The notes under the pieces: generated by a model
Databases searched by the model: none
Told to the model about the DNA's origin: nothing
The model's input: only the letters and a program-made list of their open reading frames with translations
Shown here: one piece after another, positions 37,290 through 47,061 of the stretch
How the letters are laid out: every line of letters starts with the position of its first letter
Position numbering within the stretch: position 1 is the first letter of the stretch
NCBI GenBank assembly: GCA_016711225.1
Contig: JADJTK010000050.1
Coordinates: forward strand, 186,001 to 250,000
DNA: 64,000 nt
Reading direction: 5' to 3'
Source: Opitutaceae bacterium
GTDB lineage: Bacteria > Verrucomicrobiota > Verrucomicrobiia > Opitutales > Opitutaceae
Translations under genes and position numbers: made by a program

Positions 37290-40037
37290 TCAGTCCCTCA
37301 ACAGCACAATCGCGTCGAAGGGATCGAGTTCCACCGTGGCGGCCGGAGTACCGTCGTTGTAGCGGGCGGCCGACTGCACGAGCACCGCGTCGGCGATGGC
37401 CGGCTTGTTCTGAAGATTGGTGATGCGTACTTTCGCCCCGATGGCTTGAGTGAGCGCAACACTGGCGAGGCGGTGCCACTGGTCGCCGCCCGTCGTCTGG
37501 TCCAGGGTCGCCGAGGCGACCACCGAACCGCCCACCACCACCTCGTAACGCACCTGAGTGCTCCATCCCGTGGCCGCCAGCGCGGCGGGCCACCACACAT
37601 CCAAGGTGTAGGTATCGTCGGCCCGCACCCCGAGCTCCCACTCGGCGCTGCCGGCGGAGCCGCTGAGTTGGTGGCAACCAGTTCCCCAATCGTGATACCA
37701 CGGTCCGGTCGCCACCCACTGCCCGCTGTCGTAGGCTGCCTCGCTCCAGGCGCCGGCGCTGAAGGCCGGGCTGGCATCGTCGACCACGTACTGAAACTTC
37801 GGCGCCTGGCTGCCGTTGAGGCGGTGAAAAGGGCCACCGTCGAGCGTGATCGTCCGCCGCGAGCCGGTGCCGTTGAGGAGCACGATGCCGTTGTCGAAAT
37901 CCCTGCGATACACATCCGGCGGATGCTGCACCAACCGCACCTCGTCGACCCAGAACGTGCCGGCCCGGGTGCCGACGTTGAAGCCCAAGCGAGCGTCGTT
38001 GGCAGTCTCGAGCGCTTCAAAAACCACCGTGTACTCCATCCACTCGGGGCCTGCCTTCAGATCCTTGGATAGCCCGAAGTTTCGCCAATCAGGACTGCCC
38101 TTCTGTAGCATCACGGAGAAATCATGGGGGGCGTCCGCCTTGGCGAAGAACCTCAATTCATAGGCCACGCCCTTGACGATCTGCCGATCGGGCTGGAACA
38201 GCGCGATATGCCAATCGTCACGGCTACCGGCATTGGTGATTGCGATACAACAGGAGGCGCTGCCAGTGGCATGCGCCGCGGTCTCCCGGCTAAACGTGGC
38301 CGCGGCACCGGCCTCCGGATTGGCCCAGTAAGTCCAGCCGGTCGCCAGCGGCTGCTCGAAGCCTCCATTGGTGATGCCATCGGCGGAGGGTGGTGTGCCG
38401 AGATCCACCCGGACTGCGGCGCCGGAGGGCCGGCCAAGCTCCGCATCCAGCTCATCATACCACCAGTCATTGCCGTGCCAGGTGTCGCCGAACTCATGGG
38501 CGAAGTAGCCGTCGTTCATGAGCGTGACGCCCAGCCCGAAACGCATGTAGGGGTAAAAGTGCTGGGCGAAATCGAGCGTGGAGGCCGGCACGTCGTCGGA
38601 GGGTGAATAGCCGTACCCGTATCCGATCTCAAAGGGAGGCGCCGACTCCACCAGGGTGATGAGCGGCGCGCGCCCCAACTGCCACCAGCTCTGGTAACTC
38701 TCCCAGAGGTCCGCGAACGACCGGTTCCCATCCTTGGTCTGCGGTGCCTGGAAGACGATGGCGTTGCCGTTGAACAGCGCCCCGGTCTCGGCGGTCGCCG
38801 GATTAGCGAGATGGCCGGTGGCGTAGGCATAGGGCATGAGCCGCCGCCAGATCTGCAGTTCGGCGTACACCCCCGCCCTCCACGCAGCGTCGAGCCAGGC
38901 CGGATCGTCGGGCAGGCCGTCCTCGTTGGCGTCCACCTGCACCGAATTGCCCCACATATCCTTCTTCAGCCATGACTGCGCAGTGAAGAAGTTGTCGAAG
39001 AAGATGCCGTCCGTGGACAGGCCGGCGTCCACCATCTTTTGGTAAGCATAGCGGGCCTGAAAGGCGGCCACCTCGGGCTTGGTAAGGTTCAGCCGGTAGG
39101 TACCATCCCAGACCTCGATGCGCTTGCCGCTCGTGTCCTTGAGCCAGTAGCCATCGGGGATGGTGAGTCGGTTGGCATCCGACTGCTCGACGGTGTTGAT
39201 GGAGTCCAACACCAGCACGTGAGGATTCAGCGCGCGGAGTTGCCCGAGGTCGGCGACGGTGAAACTGGCCCCCAGCCAAAGATCGATGCGCTTGCAGTGT
39301 TCCAATCCCCCATTTTTGAACACCTGCCAGGAACCCCACAGGTTGCCCTTGCGGGGGAAGGACGGGCTCACCTCGGGCAGCGCGCGGTAGCGTAGGTGCA
39401 GCACCTCGGTCGGGTTGGTGTCGCAGCGCACGTACACGTCATTCACGACCGTGGTCGTCGGATCCAACCCGACGAACGTCACTCCATGCGCGGTGCTTCC
39501 CTGACCCGTGATGAAAGGCGTCATCGCGGCGAAAGGCAGCGCCGAGCCGACGGCATAGCGGCAATCCCCGGGCTGGCTGGTGTTCACGGTGAACGCCACG
39601 CTGGTGGCCCCAGCCGGCAGCAGCGTGCTTTGCGGGGAGGCGTTCCAGAAGAGCCCGAGGGTCGGCTGATCCACACTGAGGCGGTAGAACCTCCGCTGGC
39701 CACCCGCATCGTAGTCGACCACCCTACGCGTCACCCCGTCGTCGTTCTGAACGAAAGTGTGCAGCGGCGCCCAGTTGCCCGCAGCAAGATCGGTACTGCT
39801 CTCCACCGTGTAGGAGAATTCCGGAACGGTGGGCCCATAGCCCAGTTCCATCCGCCCGGGCTGCCCCGGCACCGGCTCGAGGGTCAAACCGCAAGGGGTA
39901 AGGAGGCCGCCGGCGCCATGCAACGCCGAGGGGAGCCCCGCCCAAGTCGCCAGCGCCAATGAGCCGGTGCCCAGCCACCGCGCCACCCAACGCCAGCGGC
40001 AACACGCACGAAACGCGACTTGGGGGCGGTGGGGCAT
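37290..40037 (-). CDS. Large secreted glycosidase-like protein with carbohydrate-binding domains
   Basis: A 915-residue exported protein (signal region CRWRWVARWLGTGSLALATW). Near the N-terminus is a beta module (YTVESSTDLAAGNWAPL, closing RRFYRLSV) shared with three other proteins of the window. A fibronectin-like strand region and a TIM-barrel-type domain (about 210-560) follow: GSWQVFKNGGLEHCKRIDLW, TDGIFFDNFFTAQSW and FGLGVTLMNDGYFAHEFGDTW recall the putative glycoside hydrolase family GHL15. Then come a CBM4/9-like domain (TNGGFEQPLATGWTYW, near 580) and a golvesin/xanthan-lyase C-terminal-like domain (FSAGAWSEAAYDSGQW). Substrate unknown. Acidic residues in GIFFDNFF are candidates for catalysis. 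No partner gene is adjacent. Confidence 0.75.
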   Translation of the reverse strand: MPHRPQVAFRACCRWRWVARWLGTGSLALATWAGLPSALHGAGGLLTPCGLTLEPVPGQPGRMELGYGPTVPEFSYTVESSTDLAAGNWAPLHTFVQNDDGVTRRVVDYDAGGQRRFYRLSVDQPTLGLFWNASPQSTLLPAGATSVAFTVNTSQPGDCRYAVGSALPFAAMTPFITGQGSTAHGVTFVGLDPTTTVVNDVYVRCDTNPTEVLHLRYRALPEVSPSFPRKGNLWGSWQVFKNGGLEHCKRIDLWLGASFTVADLGQLRALNPHVLVLDSINTVEQSDANRLTIPDGYWLKDTSGKRIEVWDGTYRLNLTKPEVAAFQARYAYQKMVDAGLSTDGIFFDNFFTAQSWLKKDMWGNSVQVDANEDGLPDDPAWLDAAWRAGVYAELQIWRRLMPYAYATGHLANPATAETGALFNGNAIVFQAPQTKDGNRSFADLWESYQSWWQLGRAPLITLVESAPPFEIGYGYGYSPSDDVPASTLDFAQHFYPYMRFGLGVTLMNDGYFAHEFGDTWHGNDWWYDELDAELGRPSGAAVRVDLGTPPSADGITNGGFEQPLATGWTYWANPEAGAAATFSRETAAHATGSASCCIAITNAGSRDDWHIALFQPDRQIVKGVAYELRFFAKADAPHDFSVMLQKGSPDWRNFGLSKDLKAGPEWMEYTVVFEALETANDARLGFNVGTRAGTFWVDEVRLVQHPPDVYRRDFDNGIVLLNGTGSRRTITLDGGPFHRLNGSQAPKFQYVVDDASPAFSAGAWSEAAYDSGQWVATGPWYHDWGTGCHQLSGSAGSAEWELGVRADDTYTLDVWWPAALAATGWSTQVRYEVVVGGSVVASATLDQTTGGDQWHRLASVALTQAIGAKVRITNLQNKPAIADAVLVQSAARYNDGTPAATVELDPFDAIVLLRD

Positions 40038-40330
40038 GGGCCGAAGAGTCGCAGGCGCACCCAGCGGCGCAAGTCCAAGCCGGTCACGCCGTCCTCGCTT
40101 GCCCGGATTCTGCCCCGCGCGAAGCGGCACTCCCCGATTTTCACGGATCCGTCACGTGTGCGTCGGCGCCATTCCCGCGATCGACCGTTGAACTCCTCCA
40201 GGCCGGGGGAAACCGCGTCGCCGCCGCAGTCCGCCACCGGCCGCCCCACCGAGAACGCCAGCCCCGCCCACGACGGGCCGCCCCGCCGCGCTCCGTTTTC
40301 CAGAGAGTCCGTTCAACCATCCAACCGAGT

Positions 40331-41287
40331 ATGCAACATATAGTTACCACCCGCTCGAAACTCGAAGAGTTCCTCGTCCTCACCGCGGCGGAGCGATCCG
40401 CCATCGATCAGCTCCAGACCAGCTACCCGCTCAAGATCTCCGAGCACTACCTGCGCCTCGTCCATCCCACCGACCCCAACGATCCGCTCCGCCGCGCGGT
40501 CATCCCGGCGCTGGCCGAACTCGACCACCGCGTCGGCGAGGAGGACGACGACGTCCACGCCGATGAGGCCCGCTACCAACCCTGCCCGGGCATCATCCAC
40601 CGCTACCCGGGCAAACTGCTGCTCCTCCCCACCCTCAAGTGCCCCTCCCACTGCCGCTTCTGTTTCCGCAAGGGCCGCCGCGTCACCCAGCTCAGCCGCG
40701 AGGACGGCGAACGCGCCCTCGCCTATATCCGAAGCAACCCGACAATCCGCGACGTCGGCATCACCGGCGGCGACCCGCTCTCGCTCACCGACGCCGAGCT
40801 CGACCACTGGCTCACCGAGCTACGCGCCATCCGCCATGTGCAGATCCTCCGCATCACCACCAAGTATCCAATCTACCTGCCGGACCGGCTCACCGACGCC
40901 TTCGTGCAGATGCTCACCAAGCACCGCCCGGTTTACGTGATCTTCTCCTTCCTGCATCCCCGCGAGATCACCCCGGAACTGCGGCTCGGCCTGCGCAAAC
41001 TGGCCGACGCGGGCATCATGATGCTCCAGCAGGGCCCGTTGTTGAAAGGCATCAACGACGACACCGAGGTGCTCAAGGAGCTCTTCGAGCAGCTCGTGGC
41101 GTTACAGGTGATCCCCTACTACGCCTCCTGGGGCCTCACCGTGCCCGGGGCCGAGCACTTCGTCGTCGACGGGAAAGCCGCCTACGAGATCATCGGCGCA
41201 CTGGAAAACCAGACCTCGGGTTTCTGCATCCCGCACGTCATCACGCTGCGCAAGGGTGACAAGGTCCGCACTCTGGGCTGGCGGTGA
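40331..41287 (+). CDS. KamA/EpmB-like radical SAM protein
   Basis: A 318-residue radical S-adenosylmethionine enzyme. The cluster cysteines are in LKCPSHCRFCFRKGRR (Cys-x3-Cys-x2-Cys), followed by ITGGDPLSL, LRITTKYPIYLPDRLT and IPYYASWGLTVPGAEHF. The layout matches the lysine 2,3-aminomutase family, which uses PLP and a radical to move amino groups, and EpmB, which converts lysine for translation factor EF-P. The product is shorter than KamA (about 420). The Gly-rich PLP-lysine motif GGxxK is not apparent; the tail reads TLRKGDKV instead. It could be EpmB-like or a lineage variant with other substrate. Start at 40331; 293 bases upstream of it and the divergent glycosidase are unremarkable. 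Confidence 0.82.
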   Translation: MQHIVTTRSKLEEFLVLTAAERSAIDQLQTSYPLKISEHYLRLVHPTDPNDPLRRAVIPALAELDHRVGEEDDDVHADEARYQPCPGIIHRYPGKLLLLPTLKCPSHCRFCFRKGRRVTQLSREDGERALAYIRSNPTIRDVGITGGDPLSLTDAELDHWLTELRAIRHVQILRITTKYPIYLPDRLTDAFVQMLTKHRPVYVIFSFLHPREITPELRLGLRKLADAGIMMLQQGPLLKGINDDTEVLKELFEQLVALQVIPYYASWGLTVPGAEHFVVDGKAAYEIIGALENQTSGFCIPHVITLRKGDKVRTLGWR

Positions 41288-41500
41288 CGGCACCGCGCCC
41301 GGCGAGCGCCCCCTGATCGGCACCTGGCTCGCCTCACTCTTCTACACAGTCTGGGCCGAGGCGGGCCCGTTGAGCGCCGGCGGAGTGCAGCGTCACCTAC
41401 GGGCGCCAGCATCAGCTCCGCCACGGGCGCGATCGGCCCATCTGCCTCGCCCACGGCAGGCAACTGCGCAACGCCAAGCGCGTGCAGCCCGGCAGCCCGG

Positions 41501-42364
41501 TCACGGTTTCCGCCGCAAACACCACTTCGCGAAATCCCGCGGCCGCCGCTCGAAATACTCGGCGGTCGCAGCCAGAATTTCGTGGGCATTCTTCTGGCGT
41601 CGCGTCCCGAGCCACTCGAGCAGCTTGGCGCGCGTAAGCGCCTTCACCCCGGCCATCTCCCGCTCTGCGAGCCGCTCACGCGCCATCGCGAGGTCACCAC
41701 AACGGCCGAGCTTCTTGGCCAACGGCGCCAACCCCGGCTCGATCTTGCTCGCCTCACGGGTGAGCAACGGGGCGGCCAACTGGAGCTGGAAACACAGCCG
41801 ATACATCGCCTTGCGCCAGGCGTGCACCGCCTCCTGGTCGATCGCCGTCGGAACGATCGCTCGGGCACGGCGCGCCTTGCGGTAGCTGCGCGCCAACGCC
41901 TCGCCCAGCTCCGCATCGGATCCGAACTTGCGGCCCGCGGAGGCGATCAAAGTCCGCAACTCTTCCAGCCGCCCCCGAGCCACCGCGCAGGCTGTCGCGC
42001 TTTTCCCACTCCCCAGCACCTCGGCTGGGGCTCGCACCGGCAGCAGTTCCTTCCACCGCCGCGGGTGGCGCGCCCGAACCTTCTCAAGAGTCGCCGCCAC
42101 CACGCATCCATCACGCAGCTCTCCAAGTTCCCGATGGATCGAACCAGCGCTCGAGGCCACTTGCCCCATCCAGTCCGGCCGCGGCTTGGGCGCCAACTGC
42201 ACCAACGCCCGCAACCGCTTCATCTCGCGCCGCACCAGATGGGCGGCGCGATTGGGCTTCTCTGCCGCCGAGTCCATCGCCTCCTGCGCGGCATCAACGC
42301 AGGCCAAGCCCGCGCGTTGCAAGTCAACTTCCCCGCTCTTCGGCTGTGAAGATTTTCGCGACAT
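41501..42364 (-). CDS. CHAD-domain protein
   Basis: A 287-residue alpha-helical CHAD protein. Family hallmarks are conserved basic and histidine residues on repeated helices: HLVRREMKRLRALVQL near 35, ELRDGCVVAATLEKV, VHAWRKAMYRLCFQLQL near 175 and LGRCGDLAMARERL near 215. CHAD domains bind polyphosphate granules. No CYTH domain (tripolyphosphatase) is fused or adjacent. Start at 42364 chosen since sequence upstream is not family-like. The 212 bases between it and the KamA-type gene (41288-41500) appear empty. Confidence 0.8.
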   Translation of the reverse strand: MSRKSSQPKSGEVDLQRAGLACVDAAQEAMDSAAEKPNRAAHLVRREMKRLRALVQLAPKPRPDWMGQVASSAGSIHRELGELRDGCVVAATLEKVRARHPRRWKELLPVRAPAEVLGSGKSATACAVARGRLEELRTLIASAGRKFGSDAELGEALARSYRKARRARAIVPTAIDQEAVHAWRKAMYRLCFQLQLAAPLLTREASKIEPGLAPLAKKLGRCGDLAMARERLAEREMAGVKALTRAKLLEWLGTRRQKNAHEILAATAEYFERRPRDFAKWCLRRKP

Positions 42365-42553
42365 GGGAAGCGTGAATATCCGCCGGGGCGCCGGCCAAAT
42401 ACAATCCCGCTCTTTCCACTTCGTCCCAATTCTGCACCTCACACTCGGCCCCATGCCTCGGCCGACTCCAAATTGTCACAATTGCCCGAAGGCGGCGAAA
42501 CCCCCGAAAACGACCTTTTATTGCGGCCCACGATGCGCTAACAAGGCGCCTCC

Positions 42554-43351
42554 ATGCGTTATCCGCTCTTCTTCGCCCTCGCCCTGTCCACCGCGACGCT
42601 CCGCGCCGCCGATGCCCCCGCCGCCGCACCCGCGGCGCCCACCCCGGCTCCGGAGCCCGCCGCTCCGGCACCCGCCCCGGTCGCCCCCGCCACCGCCGAA
42701 CAGGCCTTCAAGGTGCAAGGCTTCTTCATGGTCCAGCAGATGCAGCTGGCGTCCATGACGACCGAGCTCGGTATGAATGATGCCGATATCGACTACCTGC
42801 TCGCCGGCATGCGCCTCGCGCTCAAGGGCCAGGAGCTCGGCTTCACGCCCGAGAGCATCGGCCCCGGCCTCAGCGCCTTCTTCCAGGCCCGCGTGGCAGC
42901 CAACGCCTCCATCGTGGCCGCCGCCAAGGCTGCCAAGGCCAAGGAGGCCGAAGCCAAGGCGCTGGAAGCCGCCGCCGCCGGCGTTGCCTTCTTCGCCAAG
43001 ATCGACGCCGACACCACCGTGACCAAGACCGCCTCCGGCCTGCGCTACCGCATCCTCGCGGCCGGCACCGACCCGAAGCCCGCCGCCACCAGCACCGTCA
43101 AGGCGCTCTACACCGGCAAGCTCACCGACGGTACCGTCTTCGACAGCACCGACAAAAACGGCGGCCAGCCGCTGGAATTCTCCCTCGGCGGCGTGATCAA
43201 AGGTTGGACCGAAGGCCTGCAGCTCATCGGCAAGGGCGGCAAGATCCACCTCTGGGTGCCCTCCGACCTCGGCTACGGTGCGCGCAGCATGGGCGAGATT
43301 CCCGCCAACTCCGTACTCGAGTTCGACGTCGAGCTGGTCGACTTCAAGTAA
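42554..43351 (+). CDS. FKBP-type peptidyl-prolyl isomerase, exported
   Basis: A 265-residue periplasmic foldase of the Mip/FklB type. There is a signal peptide (MRYPLFFALALSTATLRAAD), a Pro/Ala linker, a helical dimerisation region (about 50-150; a long Ala/Lys helix AAKAAKAKEAEAKAL) and a C-terminal FKBP domain from about residue 165 (VKALYTGKLTDGTVFDST; FSLGGVIKGWTEGLQLI; VPSDLGYGARSMGEIPANSVLEFDVEL in pieces). FKBP domains speed proline isomerisation. The protein should assist folding of exported proteins, of which there are many in this window. A strong hairpin follows 19 bases downstream. Confidence 0.93.
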   Translation: MRYPLFFALALSTATLRAADAPAAAPAAPTPAPEPAAPAPAPVAPATAEQAFKVQGFFMVQQMQLASMTTELGMNDADIDYLLAGMRLALKGQELGFTPESIGPGLSAFFQARVAANASIVAAAKAAKAKEAEAKALEAAAAGVAFFAKIDADTTVTKTASGLRYRILAAGTDPKPAATSTVKALYTGKLTDGTVFDSTDKNGGQPLEFSLGGVIKGWTEGLQLIGKGGKIHLWVPSDLGYGARSMGEIPANSVLEFDVELVDFK

Positions 43352-43370
43352 GGGTCTACTCTCGGGTCCG

Positions 43371-43402
43371 GCGTAGGCAGGGCGCTCGCGCTCTGTCTAC
43401 GC
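43371..43402. repeat. Strong palindrome after FKBP gene
   Basis: GCGTAGGCAGGGCG (43371-43384), loop CTCG, CGCTCTGTCTACGC (43389-43402) form a 14-bp stem with two G-T pairs. It contains GTAG near the 5' end, as in the other palindromes of the window, and may slow or end transcription. Confidence 0.75.
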
Positions 43403-43505
43403 GGAGAGACTCGGTGCCCTGTAAGCCAGAGCGCCGACCTGGCCTCTCGCCGGTGAATCCCACCGGCCCCTCCCTCTCTTCCGCCCGAGTTGCGCCGTTG
43501 ACCTG

Positions 43506-43529
43506 AACGGCGCCCTCGGGCGTTCTTTT
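43506..43529 (+). terminator. Intrinsic terminator just before lpxI
   Basis: CGCCC (43511-43515), TC, GGGCG (43518-43522) and TTCTTTT form a stem and T tract ending where a possible TTG start of lpxI lies (43528). It likely ends FKBP transcripts or attenuates lpxI. Confidence 0.65.
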
Positions 43530-43539
43530 GGCGACTCCC

Positions 43540-44385
43540 GTGCCCGCCCTCTCCCGCTTCCTCCCGACCGACTTCGACCCACGCCGCCCGATCGCCCTGA
43601 TCGCGGGGCAGGGTCAGTATCCGATCCGCGTGGCCGCAGCGATTCGCCGCGCCGGCGTGCCCTTGCGCCTGATCGCCTTCGAGGAGGAGACGCCGGCCGA
43701 GCTTCTCGCCGCCTTCCCCGAAAACGAGCGACGCACCATTCTCGTGGGCCAACTCGGCCACATGCTCGCCGCGCTCGAGGAGTTTGGGGCCGGCTACGCG
43801 CTGATGGCCGGCCAGATCACCCCGCGGCGCCTCTTCAAGGGGCTGCACCCCGACTGGAAGGCCGCCCGTATCCTCTTCTCCCTCAAACGACGCAACGCCG
43901 AGACCATCTTCGGCGCCATCGCCGAGGAGATCGCCAAGCTCAAGATCACCCTCCTCGACGCCCGCGCCTTCCTCGACGACGAGCTCGCCGACGTCGGACC
44001 GATGACCGGCCGCTTCTCCATTCCGGAGGAGTTCCTCGAACACGGCATCCACATCGCCAAGGAGGTCGCCCGCCTCGACATCGGCCAAGGCGTCGTGGTG
44101 CGCAAGGGCACCGTGGTGGCCGTCGAGGCCTTCGAGGGCACCGATGCGATGCTGCGCCGCGCCGGCGAGTTCAAGACCGACCATCTGCTCTTCGTGAAGA
44201 CGGTGAAGCCCGCCCAGGACTACCGCTTCGACGTGCCGGTCTTCGGCCTCCGAACCTTGGAGACCATGCGCGAGGCCGGCATCGCCCACGCCGCGCTTGA
44301 GGCGCACAACACCATCCTCCTGGAGAAGAAGCTCGTCCTCGAACAGGCCCGGGCCTGGAAGATCCAAATCTTCGGTTACGGCTGA
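43540..44385 (+). CDS. lpxI: UDP-2,3-diacylglucosamine pyrophosphatase LpxI
   Basis: LpxI cleaves UDP-2,3-diacylglucosamine to lipid X and UMP in lipid A synthesis, replacing LpxH in many bacteria. The 281-residue product shows the family segments IALIAGQGQYPIRVAAAIRRAG at the N-terminus, MAGQITPRRLF, GPMTGRFSIPEE and the signature DIGQGVVVRKGTVVAVEAFEGTDAMLRRAG (in pieces) in the C-terminal domain. Start chosen as GTG 43540 (PALSRFLP) because the alternative TTG at 43528 is inside a terminator T tract. The next gene, recD2, starts about 50 bases downstream and may be co-transcribed. Confidence 0.92.
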   Translation: MPALSRFLPTDFDPRRPIALIAGQGQYPIRVAAAIRRAGVPLRLIAFEEETPAELLAAFPENERRTILVGQLGHMLAALEEFGAGYALMAGQITPRRLFKGLHPDWKAARILFSLKRRNAETIFGAIAEEIAKLKITLLDARAFLDDELADVGPMTGRFSIPEEFLEHGIHIAKEVARLDIGQGVVVRKGTVVAVEAFEGTDAMLRRAGEFKTDHLLFVKTVKPAQDYRFDVPVFGLRTLETMREAGIAHAALEAHNTILLEKKLVLEQARAWKIQIFGYG

Positions 44386-44437
44386 GCTCCGATTCCAACG
44401 CTGGACTCCGCGCCCCCCTTCCGCCATCCCGCTTCTT

Positions 44438-46874
44438 GTGTCCGGCCCGGCGAACCCTCTCTCCTCCCTGCGCGGCGTGCTCGAGCGCATCATTTTCCTC
44501 AACGAGGAGAACCACTACACCATCGCTGAACTGCGCCCCGACGCTCCCGAGCCGGTCGCTCCGGTAGCAAAGCCCGCCAAAGCTTTGTCCATCAATCCGC
44601 CCTCAGTCTCCTCCTCCCGTAGCGAGACTCGCAAGGGTTTCGTCCCGTCCCCCGCGGCCCGCCCGGCCAAACCCGCCGCCGACTCCCCGATGGTTACCGT
44701 CGTGGGCACCCTGCCCGGCGTGCAATGCGGCGAGACCCTCGCCCTCGACGGCGAGTGGATCCACCACCCCCAGCACGGTGCCCAGTTCAAAATTATCACC
44801 TGGCGTTCCGAGCTGCCCGCCGGCGTCTACGGTATCCGCAAATACCTCGGCAGCGGGCTGGTCCCCGGCATCGGCAAGACCTACGCCAACAAGATCGTGG
44901 CCCGTTTTGGCGCCGACACCCTGCGCGTGATCAGCGAAGAGTCGGCCCGCCTGCGCGAGGTCGAGGGCATCGGCCCCTCCCGCGCCGCCGCCATCAAGAA
45001 GTCATGGGAGGACCAGCGCGCCCTGCGCGAGATCCTCATCTTCCTCCAGACCTACGGCGTCACGCCTTCGCAGTGCGTGAAACTGATCGGCCGTTACGGG
45101 CCCCAGGCCAAAGCGATCCTCCTGGCCGAGCCCTACCGCGTGGCCCGCGAGATCGACGGCATCGGTTTCAAGACCGCCGACAAGATCGCCATCAACCTCG
45201 GCTTCGCCAACGACGCCCCGCCCCGCCTCGACGCCGGTCTGCTCTTCGCCCTGGCCGAGCTCGCGGAGGAAGGCCACACCGCCTACGGCGATAACGACCT
45301 CCGCGCCTACACCGCCGAGCTCCTCCAGACCGATCCCAACCTGCTCACCGCGCGCATCGCCGCCCTCGTCGAGCAACGCGCCCTTGTCCGCCACGGCGAA
45401 CCGGAGGGCCAGTCGGTGGGGCGGGGTTTACCCCCGCCATCCGAGTCACTGCCTTCCGTTTCGGTCGGGCGGGCATTGCGCCCGCCAGCTCCCGTATTCT
45501 CCGGTCCCGCCGTAATCCAGCTCCCGCTCTACCACCGCGCCGAGGAGAAGATCGCCACCGCGGTTGTGCGCGTCACCCGCGCCGGTTCCTGCCTGCCGCC
45601 GATCAGAGTCGAGGCCGCCATCACCTGGGCGCAGGAGCAGTCGAAACTCCAGTTCGCCGAGCAACAGGTCGCCGCCCTGCGCGCCGCCCTCACCTCGAAA
45701 TTTCTCCATCCTCACCGGCGGCCCGGGTACCGGGAAAACAGCGACGCTGCGCGCCCTCGTCGGCATCCTCAAGGCCAAGAAAGTGCGCGTGCACCTCGCC
45801 GCCCCCACCGGCCGCGCCGCCAAGCGTATCGCTGAAACCACCGGCGGCTTCGCGCAGACCATCCACCGCCTTCTCAAATACGATCCCGCCAAAAGCGGTT
45901 TCCTCCACGACTCCGCCACACCGCTCCCCACCGACTTCCTCGTAGTCGACGAGGCCTCGATGCTCGACTCCCGCCTTGCCGCGGCACTCCTGCAAGCCGT
46001 GCCCTCCTCCGCACACGTGCTGCTCGTCGGCGATGTCGACCAACTGCCCTCCGTGGGCGCCGGCAACGTCCTCAAAGACCTGATCGGCAGCGACCTCGCG
46101 CCAGTTACCCGCCTCGCGGTCATCTTCCGCCAGCAGCAGCTCAGCCAGATCGTGGTCACCGCCCACGCCGTCAACCAGGGCGACGCCACGCTACCGCCCA
46201 CGATCACCGATCTGGTCACCGAGCAACTCCACCACGATCTGCTCTTTGTCCCGGTCACCTCCGCCGAGGAGTGCATCGCCCGCGTGATCGAGCTCTGCAC
46301 AAAAGTGATCCCGCAGAAGCTCCGCCACTTCGATCCCGTGGCCGAAGTCCAGGTACTCGCGCCGATGCACAAGGGCGTGGCCGGCGTGGGCAATCTCAAC
46401 CGCGCACTCCAGCAGGCGCTCAACCCCCACGGCCACGCCCTGCGCTCGCCCGCCGGCGACCTGCGCGCCGGCGACAAGCTCATCCAGCTGCGCAACAACT
46501 ACGACAAGGGCATCTTTAACGGCGACATCGCCGTGGTCACCGCCGTCGACCCCGAGGACGGCACCCTGGAGGCCGACTTCGACGGCACCAAGCAGGTCCT
46601 CGACCGCGGCGACCTGGGCGACGTCGCCCTCGCCTACGCCTGCTCGATCCACAAGAGCCAAGGCAGCGAATACCCGGTGGTCATCGTGCCGTTATTGAAA
46701 GGCCACTTCATGATGCTCCAGCGCAACCTGCTCTACACCGCGATCACCCGCGGCAAGAAGCGCGTCTTCATCGTCGGTGAGCCGGCGGCCTGGGGCATGG
46801 CCGTGCGCAACAACGAGAGCCGCGACCGCCGCACGCACCTGCGCGAGAAGCTAGCGATTCTATCCGAAAGGTAG
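44438..46874 (+). CDS. recD2: RecD2-type ATP-dependent DNA helicase, frame broken, with repeat-derived insertions
   Basis: RecD2 is a 5'-3' superfamily 1 helicase for DNA repair. Probably starts at GTG 44438 (SGPANPLSSLRGVLERI). Domains: N-terminal OB-like part, HhH motifs (VPGIGKTYANKIVARFG; EIDGIGFKTADKIAINLGF), Walker A LTGGPGTGKTATL, VVDEASMLD, GDVDQLPSVGAGNV, and the closing SIHKSQGSEY and YTAITRGKKRVFIVG. A TTT run at 45701-45703 splits the frame: one T less would join ALTSK to FSILTGGPG. The protein would then have about 811 residues. Two low-complexity inserts, at about residues 40-85 and 325-360, coincide with repeat elements at 44618-44645 and 45420-45486 and read in frame. Confidence 0.88.
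44618..44645. repeat. GTAG-type palindrome inside recD2
   Basis: CGTAGCGAGACTCGCAAGG and nine further bases match 29912-29939 at most positions. The changes that differ keep the hairpin pairing as G-T pairs (CGAGACTC / GGGTTTCG), as expected of a mobile palindrome. It encodes part of an unconserved Ser/Pro/Ala-rich loop. Confidence 0.7.
45420..45486. repeat. Two palindromes inside recD2
   Basis: GGCGGGG-TTTA-(C)CCCCGCC at 45420-45438 and GGCGGGC-ATTGC-GCCCGCC at 45468-45486 lie 30 bases apart in frame with the gene. They encode the unconserved VGRGLPPPSESLP and VGRALRPPAP stretches between HGEPEG and PAVIQLPLYHRAEE. Confidence 0.65.
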
Positions 46875-46896
46875 GGCGCGCGCTCTAGCGCGCGCC
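46871..46896. repeat. Perfect palindrome at recD2 stop
   Basis: GTAG overlaps the recD2 stop (TAG at 46872-46874), then GGCGCGCGCT (46875-46884), CT, AGCGCGCGCC (46887-46896), a perfect 10-bp stem. It can serve as a transcript end, without T tract. Confidence 0.7.
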
Positions 46897-47061
46897 AAAC
46901 CCCCGGCGCCATTCCGGGAAAGGACGTTCCTCCGAAGCCTTCACCAACGTCGCCCAACGCGTCGCGCCACACTCACCGCGCGAGCCGTTCACGGCGGTTC
47001 GGTCTTCCGACCGATAGATTGGAGGAAACAGCCGGTCGTTTGCAGCGCCCACTGTTTGATA

